Assembly: GCA_945787595.1 (NCBI GenBank)
Contig: CALZJV010000176.1
Coordinates: 1 to 12,704, forward strand
Direction of reading: 5' to 3'
Length of the DNA stretch: 12,704 nucleotides
From: an uncultured Desulfobacterales bacterium
GTDB lineage: Bacteria > Desulfobacterota > Desulfobacteria > Desulfobacterales > JAFDCJ01
Made by a program: the position numbers and the translations under genes. Shown here piece after piece: positions 1 to 6,059 of the stretch. Below the pieces are notes generated by a model, which was not told the DNA's origin, did no database searches, and saw nothing but the letters and a program-made list of their open reading frames with translations. Position 1 is the stretch's first letter. The number at the start of each line of letters is the position of its first letter.

Positions 1-1
1 A

Positions 2-1087
2 ACCGTCAAATTAGAAGCACTCACCAGCATGGAAGAGCTCCAAATGAAGCTCTTTAACATTTATGCCCGCTCCAAGGGCCGCATGGAGGTTGAGATTGCC
101 GGTGAAACCACTTTTGGCTATCCCATCTACCTGGCCAAATTCGGCAAAGCGGATGATGAGGATAAAATCAAGGTCCTCATCGAAGGACAAATCCACGGAG
201 GCGAACCCTTGGGTGCCGAAGCCTGCCTGGAGGTCATCAAGCAGCTGGCTGCCAGCGGAAACAAGGATGTCGATGAAATTTTGGAAAAACTGACCATCTG
301 GATCATCCCGCGACTCAATCCCGAAGGCGCCACCTATGAAGAAGACGGCGAACTCGTTCAACGCCGTACCAACGAGCAGGACTGGACCCCCGGCGAATGG
401 GGCCTGCCGGATGATGCGCCGCCGCCCTGGTACCAGTACGGTCAGTACGGCTGGTGGTTTCCCTGGGGATATGACATCAACCGCGATTCCAATCCGGACC
501 TTGATTTTGTGCTGGGGCCGGCAAATGCTTATTTGCTGCCGGGCGATTCGGCCCTGCCGGGCTTCTTCGTGACGCCGGAAGGCCGGTCCGTGCGAGATGT
601 GTACAAACAACTTCGACCGGATGTCTTCATCGACCTGCACCACCGGGGTACGAACTTGATGTCCGAAGAAGACATCGGCATGTGCACTCTGCAGATCCTG
701 GCACAGGTGGTGGATCTGGGCCGGGAGGACTATCCGTTGGATCCTGACGTGCTGGATTTCTCCAAGCAAATCAATGCCTATGTTTTTCAAAGGCTGAATG
801 AAATGGGGAATTCACCGTTTACCAATATCCAACGCTACCCGGATGTGAATCTGCCCGGTACCACCCTCGGCACTTTTTCGCTCAACGGCAGCGCCATCAT
901 GCTTTACGAATTGCGAACAGCCAAACAAAAATCCAATGGCATGCTCACCAAACAGGTCATCATCGGTTTGATGGAAACATTCAAAGGGCTTGCAGATGGG
1001 TCCATTTTTTATGTTGACCCGGCGGATTACGATGAAATTCTGCCGGCCGGACCGCGTATCGGAAATCCGCATTTAATTGCTGAGTAG
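2..1087 (+). CDS. M14-family zinc carboxypeptidase, 5' end cut by window edge
   Basis: The reading frame is open from the first full codon at position 2, and the residues before the first Met (ATG at 29) already look like the M14 N-terminal helix, so the true start is probably outside the window. Numbering from that Met, the zinc ligands are H56 and E59 in the HGGE motif and H204 in DLHH. R112/R113 and N151-R152 (NRD motif) fit the substrate-carboxylate positions, and E294 in YELRT fits the general base. All expected catalytic elements of metallocarboxypeptidases are therefore visible. Between R113 and N151 lies an unusual stretch rich in Trp, Tyr and Pro (about 124-147), possibly part of the substrate pocket. 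The protein ends soon after the catalytic domain, with no C-terminal accessory domain. A different M14 gene follows downstream. Substrate is unknown; removal of C-terminal residues from peptides is the family role. Export cannot be judged because the N-terminus is missing. Confidence 0.85.
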   Translation, partial: TVKLEALTSMEELQMKLFNIYARSKGRMEVEIAGETTFGYPIYLAKFGKADDEDKIKVLIEGQIHGGEPLGAEACLEVIKQLAASGNKDVDEILEKLTIWIIPRLNPEGATYEEDGELVQRRTNEQDWTPGEWGLPDDAPPPWYQYGQYGWWFPWGYDINRDSNPDLDFVLGPANAYLLPGDSALPGFFVTPEGRSVRDVYKQLRPDVFIDLHHRGTNLMSEEDIGMCTLQILAQVVDLGREDYPLDPDVLDFSKQINAYVFQRLNEMGNSPFTNIQRYPDVNLPGTTLGTFSLNGSAIMLYELRTAKQKSNGMLTKQVIIGLMETFKGLADGSIFYVDPADYDEILPAGPRIGNPHLIAE

Positions 1088-1116
1088 AATAACTCCTGGC
1101 TTATTGATTACTCTAT

Positions 1117-1170
1117 GCCGGTCGGGTTCAGTTTCAAAAAATTATGGGTCCAACAACCGGCCCGACCGGC
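1117..1170. repeat. 10-bp perfect inverted repeat, possible transcript-end hairpin
   Basis: GCCGGTCGGG at 1117-1126 is the exact reverse complement of 1161-1170, with a 34-nt loop. It lies 30 bp after the stop of the first carboxypeptidase gene. There is no T-run behind it, so it is not a classic intrinsic terminator. It could stabilise the 3' end of the message or be a relic of a repeat. Confidence 0.4.
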
Positions 1171-1344
1171 CACGGCTGGATAAAAAGATCTGTGTCCAAT
1201 ATTTCAAATAGCTAAATTGCTTCTCCGGATCATAACGTAGGGGATCAAAGGAGGTGATAAAAACCGGTCCTTGGTTAATATCTGATTTTCAAGTTTTATT
1301 GGAAGTGTTTTCCTAACCTAGCATTTGTCATCTAACCAAAGCAA

Positions 1345-1351
1345 AAGGAGG
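1345..1351 (+). promoter_or_regulatory. Ribosome binding site AAGGAGG for the signal-peptide reading frame
   Basis: A near-perfect Shine-Dalgarno sequence sits 9 nt before the ATG at 1361. It shows that translation begins at the signal peptide at 1361 and not at the GTG at 1533, which has no comparable site. This supports treating 1361-3659 as one gene with a frame break. Confidence 0.7.
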
Positions 1352-1360
1352 AAAGTGATT

Positions 1361-1504
1361 ATGCAAGGATTAAAAAAGAAATTACCACAATTTTTTGTAT
1401 TGTTCCTATTCATTATCTCCCTATTATTGCCCACAAATGTATTTGCAAATGGGAAATGGTGGGATGTAGAACCTGAAGAAGAAAATCGCGCCAAAACTGC
1501 GTGA
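1361..1504 (+). CDS. Signal-peptide-bearing N-terminal fragment of the second M14 carboxypeptidase (frame broken)
   Basis: This 47-codon frame starts with ATG behind a strong ribosome binding site. It encodes a textbook Sec signal peptide: a Lys-rich start (KKK at residues 5-7), a hydrophobic core of Phe, Leu, Ile and Val (about 11-23) and a small-residue cleavage region at V27-F28-A29. An acidic segment follows, then TGA at 1502. From position 1470 the +1 frame is open and encodes the start of the M14 domain (APKLREIEKNS). Removing one A from the run at 1482-1485 would join signal peptide and enzyme without a gap. Base composition is about 30% GC over 1361-1460, much lower than the enzyme part. 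This is either a genuine frameshift mutation, a programmed shift (no clear slippery heptamer seen) or a sequencing/assembly indel. As a free-standing small protein it would make little sense. Confidence 0.6.
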   Translation: MQGLKKKLPQFFVLFLFIISLLLPTNVFANGKWWDVEPEEENRAKTA

Positions 1505-1532
1505 AATCGAGAAAAACAGCAACCGGGTAAAG

Positions 1533-3659
1533 GTGGATGTGATCGGTCAATCCGCCGCCGGACGCAACCTGTTTCTGGTCACACTTTCAGACCCTCAAGC
1601 AATGGGGCGTCTGGGTCAATATCAGGCCATTCGCAACACCATGTTGAAGGATCCCGAAAAAGCCCAGGAGATGATCGATAAGTTCGGTGATTTCAAGGTG
1701 CCGGTCTTCATCAATGGGAGCATCCATGGAGGCGAATATCCGGGTACCGACGCAGCGATCCGGCTAATCGAGACCCTGGCGTACGAGGATACGCCCGAGG
1801 TACAAAACATTCTGAAAAACGTGATTCTGCTGGTAAATGTGGTCCAGAATCCGGATGGAAGGGTCATGGGTACGCGCCGCAATGCTAATGGCTTCGACCT
1901 CAACCGCGACTTCATCGCCCAGACGCAGCCTGAAGTACAAGCGACAGTCAGGCTTTTGACCGAATGGAATCCCATGATAACCCTGGATCTGCATGGTTTC
2001 GTCAATCCCATGCTAATCGAGCCCACCACGCCACCCCATAACCCCAACTACGAGTACGATCTCTACCTGCAGTGGGCCTTAAACGAGGCCTACGCGATGG
2101 AGGACGAACTGCTCGTTCAGACAGGTCTTCCCGCCCTGATTCCTTACAGAGATTGGGAGGACGGCTGGGATGATTGGGGAGCGCAGTATGTGCCCATGTA
2201 TGCCATGTATCATGGAAGGACAGAAATTGGGGTTGACGCTCACTATGCTGCGGTGTGGGGCGCCCTCAAATTCGTGGCTGGGAATAGAAAAGCGATGCTC
2301 CACGATCAGATCGAGATTTTCCGCCGTGGTTTCCTCGACCTGCCGCAGATGCTCATACCGGATGAACTGTTGGACCAAACCCAGTGGGACCAGTTTAACG
2401 CAATGACCGTCCAGGAGTTTCCGGCCGCTTATGTCATTCCGGCCGATCAGCCGTTCCAGCAAAGCTCACACCAGGCCGCCCGTTTGGTCGACTTTCTGCT
2501 TTTCAACGATGTTGAGGTAGAGCAGGCCAGCCAATCCTTCACGGTGGATGGTACAGGTTACCCGAAGGGAACCTACATCGTCTGGATGGATCAGCCCAAG
2601 CGCGGGCTAGCCAATACCTTCCTTGAGGATGGCCCGGATCTCTCTGACATAGTCGGGCTGACTTTCTACTCACCGCCGGCGGTGTGGAGCCATCCCTTAC
2701 TCTGGGGTGCTTCCCGGGCAGTGGCGGAAGCGGAAATAGCCGTCAAAACAATCCCGGTTAATAATGCCGACAAACCAAGCGGATCTGTTTCGGGTAATAA
2801 AGCAGGCGCTTACGCGTACGAGCCCACTAGTATCGCGGCCTACCAGGTGACGAACGAACTGTTGGACCGTGGGGTTGCCGTGCAGCGAGCATCCAGCGCC
2901 TTCGCAGACCGTGGCATCAGCTTCGAGCCGGGCTCCTTCATTGTGCCGGCCGATTCAAGTCTGGCCAATGAGTTGGCAAACCAGCACGGCCTGGATGTCT
3001 TCGCCATTAGCGAACCACCCGCGAATGCCGTCATGATGAAAAAGCAGCGCATCGCTGTCTATGCTGACGAGGGCACGCGTCACGCCCTCGAAGTGCTTGG
3101 ATTCGATTACGACGCGGTCGGAAGAAGTGATGTGAATGATGGCGTCGTGGAGAATTATGACCTCTTCTTGAACCGTAACCGGTCATGGGGTGGCCTTAAC
3201 GACGACGGACGCGCTTCGCTTGCGAGATTCTTTAGCGCCGGCGGTGACTACGTCGGGCTTCGCAGCACCGGGATTGGACTGGCGCAAGACGCCGGTATCA
3301 TCGACGTTGATTATGAAAACAACGATGGGAACGCGATCGTGGATGTTGAGTATAGTTCCACTGATGGCGTTGCCGGCGGTTTCCCTGATGAGGACTATGC
3401 CTTTGTATTTACGCCAGCATGGTTTACCCGGCTTGGCGCGAACGTCGTCAGTTCGGCTAATTTCGCGGCCGGCGATTTCATCGTCTCCGGTTTCTGGCCT
3501 CTCTGGCAAGGGAGTGGGGCCGCAGGCTCGCCAGTCGTTGTTCATGGAGCTGACGGCGATAGCGACACGACGCTGATTGGTCTGGATGTCACCTTCCGCG
3601 GCCATCCAGAGAATACATTCCGGCTCTTGGCTAACGCCATCTATAGCGGACTGGACTAG
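1533..3659 (+). CDS. M14-family zinc carboxypeptidase-like protein with C-terminal domain, separated from its signal peptide
   Basis: The first start codon in this frame is GTG at 1533, but coding similarity begins at about 1470, so the annotated start is artificial. Numbering from 1533, the M14 domain covers about 1-290: zinc ligands H65 and E68 (HGGE) and H154 (DLHG), arginines R115/R116, and the N124-R125 motif. E231 in GRTEIG is the tentative general base. Residues about 295-500 form a mixed linker region. About 503-708 begins with a strand (RIAVYADEG) and has the alternating strand/helix look of a class I glutamine amidotransferase-like fold, which some large bacterial M14 proteins carry; that domain call is tentative. 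The size of about 710 residues plus a leader fits a secreted peptidase of the periplasm. Sequence differs clearly from the M14 gene before it, so this is not a recent tandem duplication. Two hairpins follow the stop. Confidence 0.85.
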   Translation: MDVIGQSAAGRNLFLVTLSDPQAMGRLGQYQAIRNTMLKDPEKAQEMIDKFGDFKVPVFINGSIHGGEYPGTDAAIRLIETLAYEDTPEVQNILKNVILLVNVVQNPDGRVMGTRRNANGFDLNRDFIAQTQPEVQATVRLLTEWNPMITLDLHGFVNPMLIEPTTPPHNPNYEYDLYLQWALNEAYAMEDELLVQTGLPALIPYRDWEDGWDDWGAQYVPMYAMYHGRTEIGVDAHYAAVWGALKFVAGNRKAMLHDQIEIFRRGFLDLPQMLIPDELLDQTQWDQFNAMTVQEFPAAYVIPADQPFQQSSHQAARLVDFLLFNDVEVEQASQSFTVDGTGYPKGTYIVWMDQPKRGLANTFLEDGPDLSDIVGLTFYSPPAVWSHPLLWGASRAVAEAEIAVKTIPVNNADKPSGSVSGNKAGAYAYEPTSIAAYQVTNELLDRGVAVQRASSAFADRGISFEPGSFIVPADSSLANELANQHGLDVFAISEPPANAVMMKKQRIAVYADEGTRHALEVLGFDYDAVGRSDVNDGVVENYDLFLNRNRSWGGLNDDGRASLARFFSAGGDYVGLRSTGIGLAQDAGIIDVDYENNDGNAIVDVEYSSTDGVAGGFPDEDYAFVFTPAWFTRLGANVVSSANFAAGDFIVSGFWPLWQGSGAAGSPVVVHGADGDSDTTLIGLDVTFRGHPENTFRLLANAIYSGLD

Positions 3660-3675
3660 AAGAATAAACAAAATA

Positions 3676-3705
3676 GCACTCCCGCATATTATTACACGGG
3701 AGTGC
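3676..3705 (+). terminator. Hairpin after the second carboxypeptidase gene
   Basis: GCACTCCCG (3676-3684) pairs perfectly with 3697-3705 across a 12-nt loop, 17 bp after the stop codon. The following bases are not T-rich, so on its own it is a weak intrinsic terminator. It is backed up by the stronger hairpin at 3737-3766. Confidence 0.45.
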
Positions 3706-3736
3706 GATCACCCTATTGTTCTTTGAATTTTTAAAA

Positions 3737-3766
3737 AAAGGCAGAGTTAAAGATTACTCTGCCTTT
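3737..3766. terminator. Intrinsic terminator, probably bidirectional
   Basis: An 11-bp perfect stem (3737-3747 with 3756-3766, AAAGGCAGAGT) closes an 8-nt loop. It is preceded by an A-run (3733-3739) and its right arm ends in TTTCT, so it has terminator features on both strands. It separates the carboxypeptidase gene from the phosphodiesterase gene. Confidence 0.75.
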
Positions 3767-3915
3767 CTATCCAACTTTCTTAGTTCCTTTACAGTTGTTT
3801 CATACTCAGCGATTTTACCGGTTTAACGGTGCACTCCACCTCTATCTAATTACGTCACAGAGGGGATGAAAATGTGATCATTTCGATTTATTCCCGATAA
3901 AAACCAACTGAACTG

Positions 3916-3994
3916 GAGCCACGGGCGAAAGACCGTCCTAAACTTTGCCGGACGGCATCCACGACCTGAGCGTCGGTCCCCTGCTACCCGGCTC
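3916..3994 (+). promoter_or_regulatory. Candidate structured 5' leader RNA of the phosphodiesterase gene
   Basis: A closing helix forms between GAGCC (3916-3920) and GGCTC (3990-3994), extended by GGG (3923-3925) with CCC (3987-3989) across a two-base bulge. Inside are a 6-bp perfect helix, CCGTCC (3933-3938) with GGACGG (3950-3955), and a 4-bp helix, CGAC (3962-3965) with GTCG (3972-3975). The structure ends 16 nt before the ribosome binding site of the gene at 4021, a position typical for riboswitches or other leader regulators. I do not recognise the consensus of a known class. Fold and function are inferred from base pairing alone. Confidence 0.35.
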
Positions 3995-4010
3995 GTCTCT
4001 ATGAAAAAAA

Positions 4011-4015
4011 GGAGG
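4011..4015 (+). promoter_or_regulatory. Ribosome binding site GGAGG for the phosphodiesterase
   Basis: GGAGG lies 5 nt before the ATG at 4021 within an A-rich stretch and fixes that start. It follows directly after the candidate leader fold, so the leader could control access to it. Confidence 0.7.
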
Positions 4016-4020
4016 AAAAA

Positions 4021-5055
4021 ATGAAAAACCACAAAAGATTTATACCCCTGGTTGCCTTAGTTCTGGTATTATTTATTGGAGCGGCGGCAGCTCCCGCTAT
4101 CGCAGGAGACAGTAACAAAGCGAATAAAATCGTTATCGCCCACCGTGGCGCCAGTGGCTATTTACCCGAGCATACCCTGGAAGCATACGCGATGGCCTAC
4201 ACAATGGGCGCGGATTACATTGAGCCGGACCTGGTCATGACCAAAGATGAAGTCTTGATATGCCTGCATGATATTCACCTGGAAAGAACCACCAACGTGG
4301 AAGATGTATTTCCTGGCAGAGCCAGAGGGGACGGCAGATGGTATGCGGCGGATTTAACCTTGGCTGAAATCAAGCAGCTCAATGTCCATGAGCGGGCCAA
4401 CGCAGATGGCACTCCGGCATTCCCTGATCGTTTCAGAATAGACAGCAAGGGTTTCAGGGTGCCGACGCTTGTTGACCTGATCGAGATGGTCCAGGAACTC
4501 AACAGGATTACCGGCCGATCCGTGGGCATTTACCCGGAAACAAAATCCCCTGCCTTTCATGACGCCGAAGGGCTTTCTATGGAGGAGCCGCTTTTGGAGA
4601 TATTGGCCGGCTATGGTTACCAGGGAATAGATGCGTTGGTGTTTATTCAGTCCTTTGACCCCACCAACCTGAAAGAAATGCGGTTTGACCTGGGGACCGA
4701 TTTACCTTTGGTGCAACTGATCAGTGGGAGCAGTGGGTTCGATTGGCTGGTCACTGAGGACGGTTTGGACGATATCGCAACTTACGCCAACGGGATTGGG
4801 CCCAGCAAGAGACGTATTGAGGATGCCGACGGTAATTCCGTTAACAAGAACGCCCTGGTAAAAGGTGCCCACGCTCGTGGATTGGTGGTGCATCCTTACA
4901 CCTTTCGGGCTGACTCTTTACCTGCAACCTACAGGAACCTGGAGCAAGAGTTGCACCGGTTCTACTTCACCTACGGCGTGGATGGTCTCTTTACCGACCA
5001 GGCCGACAGGGCGGTGCGCGTCGTAAAACCGGCTGAGCGTAAACCATCGCGATAA
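4021..5055 (+). CDS. glpQ: Periplasmic glycerophosphodiester phosphodiesterase, GlpQ type
   Basis: The enzyme hydrolyses glycerophosphodiesters to sn-glycerol 3-phosphate and the free alcohol, supplying carbon and phosphate from phospholipid debris. Residues 1-28 form a Sec signal peptide (NHKR start, hydrophobic core 8-24, cleavage after AIA at 26-28), so it acts in the periplasm or outside. The GDPD motifs are all present: H41-R42 with E50 (HRGASG..PEHT), E68 and D70 in IEPDLVMT, H83 in CLHD, E173 in YPETK, S211-F212 region, HPYTFR at 291-296 and GLFTDQ near the end. The YPETK and HPYTFR motifs and the 344-residue length match the GlpQ branch rather than the shorter cytosolic UgpQ branch. 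Start chosen for its ribosome binding site and signal peptide. No transporter or glycerol kinase gene adjoins it, so it is probably a single-gene unit. The symbol is by family likeness. Confidence 0.93.
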   Translation: MKNHKRFIPLVALVLVLFIGAAAAPAIAGDSNKANKIVIAHRGASGYLPEHTLEAYAMAYTMGADYIEPDLVMTKDEVLICLHDIHLERTTNVEDVFPGRARGDGRWYAADLTLAEIKQLNVHERANADGTPAFPDRFRIDSKGFRVPTLVDLIEMVQELNRITGRSVGIYPETKSPAFHDAEGLSMEEPLLEILAGYGYQGIDALVFIQSFDPTNLKEMRFDLGTDLPLVQLISGSSGFDWLVTEDGLDDIATYANGIGPSKRRIEDADGNSVNKNALVKGAHARGLVVHPYTFRADSLPATYRNLEQELHRFYFTYGVDGLFTDQADRAVRVVKPAERKPSR

Positions 5056-5136
5056 ATGCGATGCCGTGACGCTTGGTCAAACAATCGCCGGCGTAAACGA
5101 TAACCAGCAGTGTCAGACGGGTCTGGGGGAAAATAG

Positions 5137-5253
5137 ATCTGTCAGGTAATCCGCAAAATCGCAAAACAAGAACATTCAGTCTGGTTCCCTGTGCTCCTGC
5201 TGCAGGAACTGGTTGAAAAATTAGCTGCGGGGGTATTACCCGATGGCAATTGA
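5137..5253 (+). pseudogene. Coding-like remnant of unknown gene, C-terminal end
   Basis: From 5137 to the TGA at 5251-5253 one frame encodes a 38-residue stretch with the look of a real protein end: a charged segment (RKIAKQE), then an amphipathic helix (FPVLLLQELVEKLAAGVL). Upstream the frame is closed by TAG at 5134, and no start codon with a ribosome binding site serves it. A terminator begins 13 bp after the stop, as expected at a gene end. I do not recognise the family. It may be the tail of a decayed or deleted gene, or a chance frame. Confidence 0.3.
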
Positions 5254-5265
5254 TTTGCTTTCAGT

Positions 5266-5296
5266 AAGGCAGGGTCGGTAATTGCACTGCCTTTTT
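5266..5296 (+). terminator. Intrinsic terminator
   Basis: AAGGCAG (5266-5272) pairs with CTGCCTT (5287-5293) across a 14-nt loop, and the T-run continues to 5296. It has the standard form for the + strand. It could end the phosphodiesterase transcript (stop at 5055) or belong to the remnant ending at 5253. Confidence 0.6.
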
Positions 5297-6048
5297 GTAA
5301 GTGTAACCTGCGTTTTCTGATACTATCTGCACCAAAAGGATCCTTTCCAAAACACAGATATCTCTCCAACAAAGCTGGAATAATCAGAGGCCATAAAAAT
5401 TTAAGATATCCTCAATCTCAGTTTTCCGAGCAAAAAATGATTTCTGCTATATATCTGTAATTATGATAGAATTTTAAACTTGGGGATATTCAAAAGATAT
5501 CTTAAAGCGTTTATAATCAGCCCGTGCCTTCCTTTTTACTAATTTGGTATTTGGCGTTACTGCTCAATTTTTCACAAACAGTTGTTATTTTATATTATTC
5601 AAGCTTCTCATTAATGTTCATGCAAGATTCAGGTAGGAGGTAACGGGTGCCTGGGATCAAATGAGAGCGTCCCAAAGCAATCTTTTTGTATACGCTGTTG
5701 ATTACGCACATCAGATTAAAATTCCTGTTTCCCCAGTCAGCAGGAGGAATCCAACCTAAACCGAGCTGGCAGATCGAGTCTCAATCTCTCCTAGATCCTG
5801 TCAATGAAATTTACACCTGCCCCGCACAGCTGTCTACGGACTCCACAATAGTAAACCGTTGTCCGCGTCAGTCAAGAAATTATTTATCTAAATAAAATAG
5901 GCGCTTATCTGTTTCCAACACCTCGCATGTTCATTACCGATGAAATTGGCACTCTATTTGCTCTATTTTTCTCTATGATGATGATTTGCGAGATTGAAGA
6001 TAGTATGGACAGCAGTAAACGACAACTCTTGCAGGTTGTTGGAACAGC

Positions 6049-6053
6049 AGGAG
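6049..6053 (+). promoter_or_regulatory. Ribosome binding site AGGAG that decides the cyclase start
   Basis: AGGAG with a 6-nt spacer precedes the ATG at 6060. A longer frame starting with TTG at 5994 exists but has no such site, and its extra 22 residues precede the zinc-ribbon Cys pair without any recognisable domain. Confidence 0.65.
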
Positions 6054-6059
6054 TTAGCC

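Larger units (their letters stand above)
1088..1360. other. Intergenic region with a GC-rich hairpin and an orphan ribosome binding site
   Basis: No credible gene. It contains a 10-bp perfect inverted repeat (1117-1126 with 1161-1170) and, at 1247-1258, a sequence fully complementary to the 16S rRNA tail that has no usable reading frame behind it. The functional ribosome binding site of the next gene is at 1345-1351. Confidence 0.6.
3660..4020. other. Intergenic region: tandem hairpins then a structured leader
   Basis: No gene is supported here. The left part carries two transcript-end hairpins (3676-3705 and 3737-3766). The middle holds only short repeats, such as CCTCT pairing with AGAGG around 3839-3875. 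The right part (3916-3994) can fold into a three-helix structure just before the phosphodiesterase gene. Confidence 0.6.
5056..6059. other. About 1 kb intergenic region with a coding remnant and terminator, otherwise AT-rich
   Basis: No intact gene is supported. A short coding-like remnant ends at 5253, followed by a terminator (5266-5296). Further right are a 12-bp perfect palindrome, AAAGGATCCTTT (5335-5346), an AT-rich stretch (about 5400-5620) with several GATATC sites, and an AGGAGG at 5635-5640 whose nearest ATG (5661) is 20 nt away and opens only a 32-codon frame. A frame of 69 codons at 5686-5895 shows no family signal. The final part (about 5930-6059) is the leader of the cyclase gene. 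Confidence 0.55.

Noticed and set aside
11..790. 259-codon frame on the minus strand opposite the first carboxypeptidase gene
   Set aside because: The + strand frame carries all M14 catalytic motifs; the antisense frame carries none.
3916..3994. Assignment of the leader to a c-di-GMP-I or cobalamin riboswitch
   Set aside because: GCCACGGG is suggestive, but the GGACGCAAAGCC core of c-di-GMP-I and the B12-box of cobalamin riboswitches are absent.
4001..4024. Seven-codon frame (ATG at 4001) containing the ribosome binding site and overlapping the phosphodiesterase start
   Set aside because: It has no ribosome binding site of its own and arises from the A/G-rich tract; more likely chance than a leader peptide.
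5686..5895. 69-codon frame on the + strand in the intergenic region
   Set aside because: The composition is not protein-like, it has no ribosome binding site at its start, and no motif is recognised.
5994..6059. Upstream extension of the cyclase to a TTG start at 5994
   Set aside because: The 22 extra residues precede the zinc ribbon without domain character, and the ATG at 6060 has the properly spaced AGGAG.
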